Shown here piece after piece: positions 18,376-27,396 of a stretch of 64,000 bases of DNA. Under the pieces are notes generated by a model that saw only the letters and a list, made by a program, of their open reading frames with translations, was not told the origin of the DNA and made no database searches. The DNA comes from Rhizobium sp. TH135 (lineage in GTDB: Bacteria > Pseudomonadota > Alphaproteobacteria > Rhizobiales > Rhizobiaceae): NCBI RefSeq assembly GCF_002855515.1, contig NZ_PKRP01000002.1:1-64000 (forward strand), read 5' to 3'. The first letter of the stretch is position 1. Each line of letters opens with the position of its first letter. The position numbers and the translations under genes are program-made.

Positions 18376-19302
18376 ATGATCCTGTGTTGCGGCGAAGCGC
18401 TGATCGACATGTTGCCACGCGAAACCACGCTCGGCGAGCGGGCCTTCTCGCCCTATGCCGGCGGCGCGATCTTTAACACGGCAATTGCCCTCGGTCGCCT
18501 CGGCATCGACACAGGCTTCTTCACCGGCCTCTCCGACGACATGCTGGGCGACATCCTGCGTGACACGCTGAAATCTTCCGGCGTTGATTTCAGCTATTGT
18601 GCGACGCTCTCGCGCCCCTGCACGATCGCGCTCGTCAAGCTGACCAACGGCCAGGCATCCTATGCCTTCTACGACGAAAACACGGCCGGCCGGATGATCA
18701 CCGAAGCCGACCTGCCCACCCTGGACGACAGCTGCGAGGCCCTGCATTTCGGCGCGATCAGCCTGATCCCGGAACCCTGCGGCTCGACCTATGAGGCGCT
18801 GATGACCCGCGAGCACAAGACCCGCGTCATCTCGCTCGACCCGAACATCCGCCCCGGCTTCATCAAGGAAAAGGCCGCCCACCAGGCCCGCATCGCCCGG
18901 ATGGCCGACATGTCCGACATCCTGAAATTCTCCGACGAGGACCTCGACTGGTTCGATCTCCCGGGCACCCAGGACGAACGCGCCGCCTACTGGCTAACGC
19001 GCGGCGCCAAGCTCGTGGTGCTGACCAAGGGTGCGGAAGGCGCGACTGGCTACACAGCGAACTTCAAAGTTTCTGTGCCCTCCAACAAGGTTGAGGTTGT
19101 CGACACCGTCGGCGCCGGTGACACCTTTGATGCGGGCATCCTCGCCTCCCTGAAGCGTCAGGGATTGCTGACCAAGGAAAAGGTTGCGACGCTCTCGGAA
19201 GAGGCTGTGCGCGAGGCGCTGACCGTTGGGGCGAAGGCCGCCGCTGTTACTGTGTCGAGGGCAGGGGCCAACCCGCCAACGGCGGCTGAGATTGGCTTCT
19301 GA
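18376..19302 (+). CDS. frk: Fructokinase (PfkB family carbohydrate kinase)
   Basis: 308-residue PfkB kinase. The N-terminus MILCCGEALIDMLPRET and the glycine pair in SPYAGGAIFNTA are characteristic of bacterial fructokinases, and the C-terminal signature DTVGAGDTFDAGIL contains the catalytic Asp and the anion hole GAGD. The ATG at 18376 has a ribosome binding site (GGGAGG) and begins the fold directly; the TTG at 18349 is rejected. It phosphorylates fructose to fructose-6-phosphate, which fits the fructose-type ABC operon 7 kb upstream and pgi 2.5 kb downstream, though it is not in either operon. Confidence 0.88.
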   Translation: MILCCGEALIDMLPRETTLGERAFSPYAGGAIFNTAIALGRLGIDTGFFTGLSDDMLGDILRDTLKSSGVDFSYCATLSRPCTIALVKLTNGQASYAFYDENTAGRMITEADLPTLDDSCEALHFGAISLIPEPCGSTYEALMTREHKTRVISLDPNIRPGFIKEKAAHQARIARMADMSDILKFSDEDLDWFDLPGTQDERAAYWLTRGAKLVVLTKGAEGATGYTANFKVSVPSNKVEVVDTVGAGDTFDAGILASLKRQGLLTKEKVATLSEEAVREALTVGAKAAAVTVSRAGANPPTAAEIGF

Positions 19303-19349
19303 GAGCCCGATCCGCGTTCCGACATCTATAATCTCGAAGGCCATCACGC

Positions 19350-20141
19350 TTGAAGATCAGGATCATCAGCAGGATTGGCGCCGAAAGCCGGCGCGCCTTT
19401 CAGGCCGCACAGATGCAGCGTCTCGGCCTGCCGTTTTCCTTCGTCGACGCCGTTGAAGCGACGGATCTGACCGACGCGTTGTGCCTGGAGGCCGCGCAGA
19501 CCTGGCCGGGTGCGACGCTACCCCAGGATATCGCCTGGTTTCACTCGCATCGGAAGGCATGGGCTGAGATTGTCGAGGACAAGGCTCTCGGGCTGGTGCT
19601 GGAGGATGACGCCGTTCTCGCCGATACGATCGCCTCCGCTCTGGCGATGATCGAGGAAAGATACCGGGACTGGCGTCACGTCTACGACCTCGAATTCACG
19701 CCCGAGCCGCACATCATCGCCGAGCGCCCGACATGGCAGGCGAGCGGCGGATTGAGCGCGAGCCGTATCTACCGCAACCGCGTCGGTCTGGCAGGCTATG
19801 TCATCGGCCCGGAGGCGGCAGCGCGCATGCTGTCGGAAACACTGCACTACCGCCTGATCGATTCCTACCTCTGGCAACGCCCCTGGATGCAGGGCCAGAT
19901 GATCGAGCCCGCCCAGGTGGTGCAGATGCGCTTCCTGCCGGACGCACCGGAGACGCCAGCCTTTGTCAGGTCCGCCGAGCCTCGCGTCTTTCGCCCGTCA
20001 AGCAGGGCAAGAAACTTAGCCCTTAAGATGGAAATCGAACTGCGACGCGGTTTCTCGCTGCTCCAGGCTGCGGGCAAATCGAAGCGCCGCGAACCGGAAA
20101 TAGACTGGCAGCGGTTTTCGCCGGAAACGACGCCGGGGTGA
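19350..20141 (+). CDS. Glycosyltransferase family 25 protein
   Basis: 263-residue putative LPS/surface glycan glycosyltransferase of family GT25: KIRIISRIGAESRR at the N-terminus, a central EDDAVL (acidic motif of GT25, residues ~88-93), and YVIGPEAAARML. The frame opens with TTG at 19350 with CGAAGG about 10 bases upstream; no ATG is available before residue 22, so the TTG start is accepted. It stands alone 47 bp behind the fructokinase and has no other glycan genes beside it, so the acceptor is unknown. Confidence 0.75.
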   Translation: MKIRIISRIGAESRRAFQAAQMQRLGLPFSFVDAVEATDLTDALCLEAAQTWPGATLPQDIAWFHSHRKAWAEIVEDKALGLVLEDDAVLADTIASALAMIEERYRDWRHVYDLEFTPEPHIIAERPTWQASGGLSASRIYRNRVGLAGYVIGPEAAARMLSETLHYRLIDSYLWQRPWMQGQMIEPAQVVQMRFLPDAPETPAFVRSAEPRVFRPSSRARNLALKMEIELRRGFSLLQAAGKSKRREPEIDWQRFSPETTPG

Positions 20142-20293
20142 CCGCGCTTTGCGGCGGGCGTTCGATCAGCCGTTCTAAGAAGGCCGCGTGCCAGGGTGCT
20201 GCGACCGCGAGGTTCTCTGCTGCGCCTTGGTGTCGTTACAGCCTTACGCAAGACACGATTGCCAATTTGCGCAAAGCAAAAGGGAAGGCAATC

Positions 20294-20725
20294 ATGAAGG
20301 TCGAGACGGGTGCCAGCTATCTGTTCTCTGGGTCGCGCAACCCTGCGGGGTCTCGCGTCGAGGATCAGCAGTTCGAGGCTATCCTATCCGAGCAGACGGC
20401 GGATACGCGTGATGAACCCGTCGATAGCCGCGGCGAAGATGGCACGCTCGATTTCACCAGCTTGACCCGGCAGGAATTGTTCGACTGGATGAACGGACAA
20501 CTCCGCGACGGCGAGATGACGTTTGACGAAAGCTCGGCCTTTCTCGGCATGACCCTGAAGATCTCTGCAGTCACCGGCGAGCAGATGGATTTGGCGACCG
20601 ATACCTCCCGCATAGACTTCACCGAGAAGGCGCGGCAGGGCATTGAGTTCTACCGCTCTCATTTCGACGATGCGTCTGTCGACAGGTTGCAGGATGCACT
20701 GGATAAGATGCTGGCAGGGCGGTAA
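20294..20725 (+). CDS. Hypothetical protein, 143 aa
   Basis: I do not recognise a family. The protein begins MKVETGASYLFSGSRNPAGS, is acidic and soluble, with a helical central part (LTRQELFDWMNGQLRDGEMT) and a C-terminal helix ending LDKMLAGR; no signal peptide or membrane segment. The start is chosen because AAGGGAAGG lies just upstream of ATG 20294; the frame continues open to 20138 without support. Flanked by the GT25 gene and a convergent APH-like gene. The LTRQELFDWMN-type segment is seen in small rhizobial proteins of unknown role, which is memory-based and weak. Confidence 0.65.
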   Translation: MKVETGASYLFSGSRNPAGSRVEDQQFEAILSEQTADTRDEPVDSRGEDGTLDFTSLTRQELFDWMNGQLRDGEMTFDESSAFLGMTLKISAVTGEQMDLATDTSRIDFTEKARQGIEFYRSHFDDASVDRLQDALDKMLAGR

Positions 20726-20844
20726 GGCATCGAGCAGAATCCTGGGCAGCAGATTTTCAGACAGAGATCCGACGCTGACCGGGACATTTCCTGCGATGAC
20801 CTATCGTTGGTGGACCTTGTCAGCAAAGTCGCGAAGTCGGAAAC

Positions 20845-21735
20845 TCATGGTTCGTCCTCGACAAGTCGAGAAAGCGTGCTTCTGCCGAGATCGGCCATGA
20901 CGGGGTTGGTGTCCTTGTAGTACCAGACCAAACCGATGGCTTGCTGAAACGCCCAGGCGGCACCTCGCTGCCATTCGACGTCATCGACCTCCAGTGCTTC
21001 ACGGAAGATCGTGCGAGCATCCCGGTTCATGAGGTGCCACCCGGCAACGAGATCAAGCGCTCTATCGGCTGGACCAAAGCCGCCCGTATCGAGCACCCCG
21101 ATCAGGCGACCCTTCAGCACCACAAGGTTCGTCGGTATGAGATCCTTGTGACTCATCGCGTCTGCCCGTGAAGGGGGAAGTGCCCGAAGGCGTCTCCACA
21201 GGCGGCGCAAGTGAGCGACATCCAGAAGGTTTTCGCTCTTTACGAAGCAAACCTCCATCCAATCATCGTGATCAGTCAGCTTTCCGCCTCGACCGGGACC
21301 GGAAAAGGTCCTTCCCTTCAGGTCAACCCTGCGCAATTCGCAAATCAAGCGCGCCAGATCGCGCGCGAAATCAGGTGAAGCGCTGAGGCCGCCAGGAGTG
21401 GCGATGTCGCCGTCGATCCAGGTCTGCACCAGCCATGGCATCGGAAATCCTGCGCCCTGTCGCCCGATGCCAACAGGTGCCGGACTGGGAAAGGGGCAGC
21501 ACTCATGGAACTCGCGACTGGCCTCGGTTTCCTGTTCCAGGTTACGCAGACAGTCGGCCGGATTCATGAACCGGAGAGGAACGCGGGCCGCATATCTCTC
21601 GCCAATCCGGAAGATCGCATTGACCGTGCCAGCGGTCTCAAGGCAACGGATTTCCTGGCCCCGGAACTGCGGAAACTGAGCCGCGATCAGGGAGCGGGCT
21701 TGAGCCTCGGTGATGGTCAGTTGGTCATTGTGCAC
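20845..21735 (-). CDS. Aminoglycoside phosphotransferase (APH) family kinase
   Basis: 296-residue protein with the APH/choline-kinase fold: the Brenner-type motif SHKDLIPTNLVV (catalytic Asp, Asn) near residue 190 followed ~12 residues later by VLDTGGFGPAD, the metal-binding Asp position. The N-lobe carries AGTVNAIFRIGERYAARVPLR with the ATP-binding lysine position replaced by a run ending in Arg. GTG start. Members phosphorylate small molecules or antibiotics; here nothing (no mobile element, no unusual composition) argues for an acquired resistance gene, so a housekeeping small-molecule kinase is just as likely. Convergent with the preceding hypothetical and 57 bp after pgi on the same strand. 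Confidence 0.75.
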   Translation of the reverse strand: MHNDQLTITEAQARSLIAAQFPQFRGQEIRCLETAGTVNAIFRIGERYAARVPLRFMNPADCLRNLEQETEASREFHECCPFPSPAPVGIGRQGAGFPMPWLVQTWIDGDIATPGGLSASPDFARDLARLICELRRVDLKGRTFSGPGRGGKLTDHDDWMEVCFVKSENLLDVAHLRRLWRRLRALPPSRADAMSHKDLIPTNLVVLKGRLIGVLDTGGFGPADRALDLVAGWHLMNRDARTIFREALEVDDVEWQRGAAWAFQQAIGLVWYYKDTNPVMADLGRSTLSRLVEDEP

Positions 21736-21792
21736 GGGCCGCTTACCCCGCAGTCTGGATTGCGTTGTCCTCAGCCCAGCTCAATTCCCAAT

Positions 21793-23421
21793 TTACCCCA
21801 TCTTCCGCTCCGCCAGCGCCGAGACCAGCCCGACCGTCGAGCTGTCGTGCCCCGTGGCCGCGACCTTGCCCTGCACCACAGGCAACAGCCCCGTCGCCAG
21901 TTCCTTGCCGAGCTCCACGCCCCACTGGTCGAAGGAATTGATGCGGAAGATCACGCCTTCGACGAAGACGCGGTGTTCGTAGAGCGCGATCAGGCGCCCC
22001 AGCGTAAAGGGGGTCAGCTGCTCGTAGACGAAGGTGATCGACGGGCGGTTGCCGGAGAAGACGCGGTGCGGGGCGAGGAAATCGGCTTCCTCGTCGGCAA
22101 CACCCTTGGCGGTCAGCTGGCTCTTGGCTTCGGCAAGGGTACGGCCCTTCATCAGCGCTTCCGATTGCGCCAGGCAATTGGCGATCAGCAATTCGTGCTG
22201 GTGGCGCAGCTCCGGCTCGAAGCCGTTGGCGGCGATCAGGAACTCGGCCGGGATCACGCTCGTACCCTGGTGGATGAGCTGGTAGAAGGCGTGCTGGCCA
22301 TTGGTGCCGGGTTCGCCCCAGACGACGGGGCCGGACGCGCCCTGGACCGGCTTGCCGTCGATCGTGACGCTCTTGCCGTTCGATTCCATATCGAGCTGCT
22401 GCAGGTACGCCGGGAAACGCGACAGGCGCTGGTCATAGGGCAGGATCGCCCGCGTGGCGTAGTTCAGCACATTGCGGTGATAGACGCCGAGTGCGCCGAG
22501 CAGCATCGGCAGGTTCTGGCGAAAGGGCGCATTTCGGAAATGCTCGTCCATGGCATGGCCGCCGGCAAGGAAATCGCCGAAGTTGTCAGGTCCGATCGCG
22601 ATCATCAGCGGCAGGCCGATCGCCGACCAGATCGAATAACGACCACCAACCCAATCCCAGAAACCGAAGACGCGGGTGGGATCGATCCCGAATGCGGCGA
22701 CCTTGTCGAGTGCAGTGGAGACGGCACAGAAATGGTGGCCGACGGCCGCTTCCCCGATCGCATCGGCGATGAAGGCGCGCGCCGTCTGGGCGTTCGTCAT
22801 CGTCTCGATGGTGGTGAAGGTCTTCGACGCGACGATAAAGAGGGTGGTCTCGGCAGACAGCGTCTTCAGCGTGTCGGCGATATGAGCGCCGTCGATATTG
22901 GAGACGAAATGCAGGCGCGGGCCATCATGGAAGGGGGCGAGCGCAAGCGTGGCCATGACGGGGCCGAGATCCGAGCCGCCGATGCCGATATTGACCACAT
23001 CGGTGATCGCCTTGCCGGTGGCGCCCTCCATCTCGCCGGAGCGGATGCCGTGGGCAAAGGCGCCCATGGCGTCGAGTACACCGTTGACGTCAGGCATGAC
23101 GTCGCGGCCGTCCACCATGACAGGGCGGTTCGAGCGGTTGCGCAAGGCTGTGTGGAGAACGGCGCGGCCTTCCGTGAAGTTGATTGGCGCGCCCGAGAAC
23201 ATTTCGTCGCGCTTCTCGGCAACACCCGCAACCGTGATGAGCTGCTCGAGCTGGTCGAGAACTTCGTCATTCACGGCGCATTTGGAATAATCCATCAACA
23301 GGTCGTCGAGCGAGGCGGAAAAACGGCTGAAGCGCTGCGGATCGGCGGCAAAGGATGCGCGCAGGTCTTCGGCATGAGTGGCGGCGACCGTGCTCGTCAG
23401 CGTGTCGATGATGGATTGCAT
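21793..23421 (-). CDS. pgi: Glucose-6-phosphate isomerase
   Basis: 542-residue phosphoglucose isomerase interconverting glucose-6-phosphate and fructose-6-phosphate. Diagnostic segments are present: [16 protein letters not shown], the PGI signature [27 protein letters not shown], and the C-terminal [14 protein letters not shown] with the catalytic Lys. Length equals the usual ~540-550. The ATG at 23421 follows a weak AGGGAC; the frame is open to 23484 but that extension is not typical. Transcribed toward the APH-like gene. Links fructokinase product to the glucose-6-phosphate pool. Confidence 0.95.
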   Translation of the reverse strand: MQSIIDTLTSTVAATHAEDLRASFAADPQRFSRFSASLDDLLMDYSKCAVNDEVLDQLEQLITVAGVAEKRDEMFSGAPINFTEGRAVLHTALRNRSNRPVMVDGRDVMPDVNGVLDAMGAFAHGIRSGEMEGATGKAITDVVNIGIGGSDLGPVMATLALAPFHDGPRLHFVSNIDGAHIADTLKTLSAETTLFIVASKTFTTIETMTNAQTARAFIADAIGEAAVGHHFCAVSTALDKVAAFGIDPTRVFGFWDWVGGRYSIWSAIGLPLMIAIGPDNFGDFLAGGHAMDEHFRNAPFRQNLPMLLGALGVYHRNVLNYATRAILPYDQRLSRFPAYLQQLDMESNGKSVTIDGKPVQGASGPVVWGEPGTNGQHAFYQLIHQGTSVIPAEFLIAANGFEPELRHQHELLIANCLAQSEALMKGRTLAEAKSQLTAKGVADEEADFLAPHRVFSGNRPSITFVYEQLTPFTLGRLIALYEHRVFVEGVIFRINSFDQWGVELGKELATGLLPVVQGKVAATGHDSSTVGLVSALAERKMG

Positions 23422-23524
23422 CGGAATGTCCCTGGTTCGACGATGAATGCCGGGGACCTTATTAGCGACTTGAGACGGGATCAAGACGAAGGGGAGGCTA
23501 GAGCCTCCCCAAATTTAAATCGAT

Positions 23525-25234
23525 TTATTTTCCGTCGCGCAGCTCGCGTCGCAGGATCTTGCCCACATTGGTCTTGGGCAGTTCGGTGCGAAACTCGATA
23601 TAGCGCGGACGCTTGTAATTGGTGAGGTTGGCGGCGCAATGGGCCTTCAGCTCGTCGATGGTGAGGTTCTCGTCCTTCTTGACGACGAAGAGCTTCACCG
23701 CCTCGCCGGAATGCTCATCCGGCACGCCGACAGCCGCGCATTCCAGCACGCCGGCATGCATGACGGCCACTTCCTCGATCTCGTTCGGATAGACATTGAA
23801 GCCGGAGACGAGGATCATGTCCTTCTTGCGGTCGACGATTTTCACATAGCCGCGTTCGTCCATCAGACCCATGTCGCCGGAGCGGAAGAAGCTATCATCG
23901 CTCATGACCTTGGCCGTCTCTTCCGGACGCTGCCAGTAGCCGGCCATGACCTGCGGTCCGCGGATGCAGATCTCGCCCACGTCGCCAATCGGCAATGTGT
24001 TGCCGTCCTCGTCGCGGATCTCGATGTCGGTGGAAGGAAGCGGCAGGCCGATCATGCCGGAGAATTCACGCGCGTCGAGACGATTGACGGTCGCAACCGG
24101 CGACGTCTCGGACAGACCGTAACCCTCGGTGATCGGACGCCCCGTCATCTCCAGCCAGCGTTCGGCCACCGGCCGCTGGATCGCCATGCCGCCGCCAAGC
24201 ACCAGCATCAGCGAGGAGAAGTCGATCTTCTTGAATTCCGGGTTGTTCATCATCGCGTTGAACAGCGTGTTGAGACCCGGGAAGACATGCGCCTTGAAGC
24301 TCTGCAGCTCCTTGATGAAGGCCGGGATATCACGCGGATTGGCGATCAGGAGGTTATGGCCACCGAGTGCCACGCCCATCAGCGAATTCACCGTCAGCGC
24401 GAAGATGTGGTAGAGCGGCAGCGCGCAGACGAAGTTCAACACGTCTGGACGGGACTGCCCGGCAAAGGCTGCTTCCAGCCAGAGCGCGATCTGCTGCTTG
24501 TTGGCGAGCAGATTGGCATGGGTAAGTGTCGCGCCCTTGGAGACGCCGGTCGTACCACCTGTATACTGCAGGAAGGCAACGTCGCTCGAGATCACGTCGA
24601 CAGGCTTCAGCTGCAGCTTTTCGCCTTCGGACAGCATGGCCTTGAAGTTCGTATGGCCCGGGATCGACCAGACCGGCACCAGCTTCTTCACCTTGCGCAC
24701 GACCAGATTGACGATATGGCCCTTCAGGCCCAGCATGTCGCCCATGGCGCAGACCACGACATGCTTGACGTCAGTGCGCGCAACCACCTGCTCGACCGTA
24801 TGGGCGAAGTTTTCCAGAACGACGATCGCTTTCGCCCCGGAATCCTTGAGCTGATGCTCGAGTTCGCGGGGTGTGTAGAGCGGATTGACGTTCACCACGA
24901 TCATGCCCGCGCGCAGGATGCCATAGACGGCGACCGGGTTCTGCAGGATGTTCGGCGTCATGACCGCAACGCGGTCACCTTTGACAAGCCCCTTCGACTG
25001 CAGCCAGGCGCCGACCTTGCGGGACTGCTGCTCAAGCTCGCGGAAGGTCATAGACCGGCCCATGCTGGAAAAAGCCAGCCGGTCGGCGAATTTTGCGCAG
25101 CTCGCTTCGAAGAGGGCGCCCAGAGACTGGTGGGCATGCGGCGCGATCTCGGCCGGCACCGCAGCCGGGTAAGACTGGACCCAGATCTTGTCGGCGGCGC
25201 GGCCGCTCAGGCGGCTCAAAGTTTCCGTCATCAT
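23525..25234 (-). CDS. fadD: Long-chain-fatty-acid--CoA ligase
   Basis: 569-residue AMP-forming acyl-CoA synthetase. Adenylation motifs seen: the P-loop FLQYTGGTTGVSKGATLTHA, GYGLSETSP, and the C-terminal RKKDMILVSGFNVYP hinge, with PKTNVGKILRRELR carrying the catalytic Lys near the end. It activates exogenous fatty acids for beta-oxidation at the inner membrane. Two adjacent ATGs (25234, 25231) follow GGGAGGAA. A 16-bp inverted repeat sits 119 bp upstream (25353-25368) and recurs before the nitronate-monooxygenase-like gene, which suggests shared regulation by a fatty-acid/branched-chain degradation regulator. Confidence 0.93.
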   Translation of the reverse strand: MMTETLSRLSGRAADKIWVQSYPAAVPAEIAPHAHQSLGALFEASCAKFADRLAFSSMGRSMTFRELEQQSRKVGAWLQSKGLVKGDRVAVMTPNILQNPVAVYGILRAGMIVVNVNPLYTPRELEHQLKDSGAKAIVVLENFAHTVEQVVARTDVKHVVVCAMGDMLGLKGHIVNLVVRKVKKLVPVWSIPGHTNFKAMLSEGEKLQLKPVDVISSDVAFLQYTGGTTGVSKGATLTHANLLANKQQIALWLEAAFAGQSRPDVLNFVCALPLYHIFALTVNSLMGVALGGHNLLIANPRDIPAFIKELQSFKAHVFPGLNTLFNAMMNNPEFKKIDFSSLMLVLGGGMAIQRPVAERWLEMTGRPITEGYGLSETSPVATVNRLDAREFSGMIGLPLPSTDIEIRDEDGNTLPIGDVGEICIRGPQVMAGYWQRPEETAKVMSDDSFFRSGDMGLMDERGYVKIVDRKKDMILVSGFNVYPNEIEEVAVMHAGVLECAAVGVPDEHSGEAVKLFVVKKDENLTIDELKAHCAANLTNYKRPRYIEFRTELPKTNVGKILRRELRDGK

Positions 25235-25352
25235 GTTCCTCCCGAAACCTTCGTTGTCTGCATGCCCGTCTCGGGGCCGATTCCTCCTCAGGTCCCCGAA
25301 AGCTTACGCGTTTCCGCGCCGACAGTGCAACTCGCACAAACGCTATCTAACC

Positions 25353-25368
25353 TTAACGTAAACGTCAA
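25353..25368. promoter_or_regulatory. Inverted repeat upstream of fadD (LiuR/FadR-like operator candidate)
   Basis: TTAACGTAAACGTCAA, an imperfect 16-bp palindrome (reverse complement TTGACGTTTACGTTAA; 12 of 16 positions symmetric). A near copy, TTTACGCAAACGTCAA, lies at 28382-28397 before another minus-strand gene; the two share ACGyAAACGTCAA. The shape resembles sites described for the MerR-family regulator LiuR, from memory. Confidence 0.5.
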
Positions 25369-25461
25369 CAATCCTGTCCGGGCTTTGCCCCTTCTCGAAA
25401 GGAACCATGCTTCGCGGTTCGCCGTTACCCTTTCATCCACAACCAGAAGGAGGATATCCCC

Positions 25462-25857
25462 ATGTTGCAGGAAAATCGAACAGCGACCAGCGGCCAGGAT
25501 CCCTATGTCAAGGACACGGCGAGCCTGATTGCCAGCGACAAGGTCGAAGGTACGGCGGTCTTTGGCCGCGATGGCGAGCGCATCGGCTCGATCCAGCGCA
25601 TCATCCTTGAAAAGCGCGGCGGCCGCGTCGCCTATGCAGTCCTGAGCTTCGGCGGCTTCTGGGGCATCGGCGACGACTACTACCCGCTCCCTTGGGAAAA
25701 GCTGACCTATGACGAAAGCCTCGATGGCTATCGCATCGATCTCACCAAGGAACAGGTGGAAGCCGCACCCCGCTACAAGGACGACAGCGAGGACTGGTAC
25801 CGCGACAACGGTCGCTCGGTCTACGACTACTATGGCGTCCCGCCTTACTGGATCTGA
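25462..25857 (+). CDS. PRC-barrel domain protein
   Basis: 131-residue protein with a PRC-barrel fold (about residues 20-90): LIASDKVEGTAVFGRDGERI, then GGRVAYAVLSFGGFWGIGDDYYPLPWEKLTYDE shortened here to VAYAVLSFGGFWGIGDDYYP. The C-terminus is rich in Tyr/Asp and ends in YYGVPPYWI. Such stand-alone rhizobial PRC proteins are often stress-induced; function is unknown. ATG follows AGAAGGAGG, a strong ribosome binding site, about 8 bases upstream. Divergent from fadD and followed by a clear terminator. Confidence 0.8.
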   Translation: MLQENRTATSGQDPYVKDTASLIASDKVEGTAVFGRDGERIGSIQRIILEKRGGRVAYAVLSFGGFWGIGDDYYPLPWEKLTYDESLDGYRIDLTKEQVEAAPRYKDDSEDWYRDNGRSVYDYYGVPPYWI

Positions 25858-25885
25858 CCGTTCCGATTATCCATGGACGATTGAA

Positions 25886-25911
25886 GGGCCTCGCAATGCG
25901 GGGCCCTTTTT
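25886..25911 (+). terminator. Intrinsic terminator after the PRC-barrel gene
   Basis: GGGCCTCGC (25886-25894), loop AAT, GCGGGGCCC (25898-25906) followed by TTTTT: nine pairs including one G-T and a T-run, 28 bp past the stop codon. Confidence 0.85.
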
Positions 25912-26091
25912 CATGCGCAGGATGCTGAGGAATGGGAAAGTGGACGGCAGCGTAATCGCGCTGCAGCAGGAGAGACGTCAATCAACCCGCCCGAGCCCGT
26001 ACTAAAGTTTACGGCACTCGCGCCCGACGGCGCTCTTGGCACAGAAAGCCCTGAGGGGGAAGGGGAGCTTGGTGAAACTTGGTTGGAAAAA

Positions 26092-26168
26092 TGGTGCCGC
26101 TTGCAGGACTCGAACCTGCGACCCCATCATTACGAATGATGTGCTCTACCACCTGAGCTAAAGCGGCC
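26092..26168 (-). tRNA. tRNA-Thr (anticodon CGT)
   Basis: On the minus strand the sequence starts GCCGCTTTAGCTCAGGTGG, has the anticodon stem CATCA with loop TTCGTAA (anticodon CGT at 26134-26132), the T-arm GCAGGTTCGAACCTGC, and ends AAGCGGCACCA. Acceptor stem GCCGCTT pairs with AAGCGGC, and the CCA is encoded. Reads ACG threonine codons. Confidence 0.96.
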
Positions 26169-26246
26169 TACGCTGGACAGGAATATCCCTGCCGCGTTTG
26201 GTGATGGGCTGATACAGGGATTGCCTGCTGATTTCAAGACGCATTT

Positions 26247-26277
26247 CAGTGGGCGTGGAAAATTTCCCCGCCCACTG
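26247..26277. repeat. 31-bp near-perfect palindrome downstream of the DUF1176 gene
   Basis: Left arm CAGTGGGCGTGGAAA (26247-26261), centre A, right arm TTTCCCCGCCCACTG (26263-26277): 14 of 15 positions pair, the only mismatch being T/C at 26256/26268. It lies 15 bp past the stop of the minus-strand DUF1176 gene and ~80 bp upstream (in minus direction) of the tRNA-Thr start. No T-run follows, so it may be a termination/processing hairpin or a protein-binding palindrome. Confidence 0.6.
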
Positions 26278-26291
26278 CGCGATAACAGATC

Positions 26292-27347
26292 CTATTTCAG
26301 CGGCCAGGTCTTCGGCCATTCCGCAGGGTCGATGGTTTCGTTTTCGCTGATTTCCGATGGGCAGTCGCGGAAGGCTTCCTCGACCAGCACCAGCTGCGGC
26401 GCCATGGCGCCCTCGGAAAGCTTCCATTCGCTGAATGTGCCGCAATCGCCTACCCCGCGTCCCTTGAAGAATGACGAGAAGCTTTTGTCCTCGTAATCAT
26501 AGCCGAGGTTGTAGGCCTGGGCCGTGGCACTCGGTGCGCCGTCCAGCATTACAGGGAACGCGAGTGTCGTGACCATGCCGAAGGAATCGACGAAGGCCTG
26601 GAAGGGAACGTTGTACGCTCCGCTCATTCCGCAGGGTGTCACATAGATGGTCGTGTTCTCATCCAGATTGTGTGACATCGAATTGCCGTCGAACATCAGA
26701 GGATCCGTATCAGCGCAGGCTCCGCCTTCTTGGAAATGCGCCCGGACCGCCTCCGGCAGTTCCGCGATGCTGCGAAGCTCCTGGATCGGCAGTGGCGGAT
26801 TGGGCGCCTTGTCTCCTTTGGCGCTGAGTGCATCGGTATGGCCGATGCGCTTCTGATATTCGTCGATGAACAGGAGGCTGGCAGCAGCACCTGCGAGCGG
26901 TATGTCGGCGGAAAGGCTGGACGTTCTGGCCTTGATCTCGACCGTGGCAGTGGTCCCGTTCTTCAAGTCATCGATCAGGCCGTTGCCAATGAAGTCGCCG
27001 CTCAGGGAGACCGTCCCGCTGCCGGTATCGACGGTCACGTCCTTGGCGCTGATCGGAAGCGGCGCACCGCCATCGATGGCAATGCTGACCTCGAGGCTGC
27101 CAGCCTCCAGAATGGCACTCTCGCTCGGCGCAAACACGAGGGAGACCGGGCTTTCCGGTCCGCCGCGTCGTTGCAGTTCGAAGTTGGAGAGAGGATTGTC
27201 CGACAGGTATTGCCGCATGCTGCAGCTTTGTGTCTGGCTGCAGGAGACCTGCCAGGACTTGAATTCCTTGAAGGCACCGTCGCCGGCAAAGGCTGCCGCA
27301 CCGCTGCCCATGATGACAGCGAGCGAAAGAGTAAGTTTGAGATGCAT
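26292..27347 (-). CDS. DUF1176 domain-containing exported protein
   Basis: 351-residue protein with a signal peptide (MHLKLTLSLAVIMGSGAAAFA, cleavage near residue 21) and a periplasmic body resembling DUF1176. The N-terminal ~150 residues (KEFKSWQVSCSQTQSC to ADIPLAGAAASL) look like the separate invasion-associated-locus-B-type beta domain, and the C-terminal half (about 200-350) is the DUF1176 region with conserved cysteines (ACADTDPL, PCGMSGAYN, GDCGTFSEW, DCPSE). Function unknown; paired cysteines suggest disulfides in the periplasm. Same strand as the nitronate-monooxygenase-like gene, which ends 50 bp upstream, so they may be co-transcribed. Confidence 0.75.
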   Translation of the reverse strand: MHLKLTLSLAVIMGSGAAAFAGDGAFKEFKSWQVSCSQTQSCSMRQYLSDNPLSNFELQRRGGPESPVSLVFAPSESAILEAGSLEVSIAIDGGAPLPISAKDVTVDTGSGTVSLSGDFIGNGLIDDLKNGTTATVEIKARTSSLSADIPLAGAAASLLFIDEYQKRIGHTDALSAKGDKAPNPPLPIQELRSIAELPEAVRAHFQEGGACADTDPLMFDGNSMSHNLDENTTIYVTPCGMSGAYNVPFQAFVDSFGMVTTLAFPVMLDGAPSATAQAYNLGYDYEDKSFSSFFKGRGVGDCGTFSEWKLSEGAMAPQLVLVEEAFRDCPSEISENETIDPAEWPKTWPLK

Positions 27348-27396
27348 GACGATGTCCCCGCAAAACGATTCTGCGGGGACGCTAGCAGGGGTGGCT

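Noticed and set aside
20845..21735. APH-like gene as an acquired antibiotic resistance determinant
   Set aside because: Base composition matches neighbours, no mobile element is near, and the family contains many non-resistance kinases.
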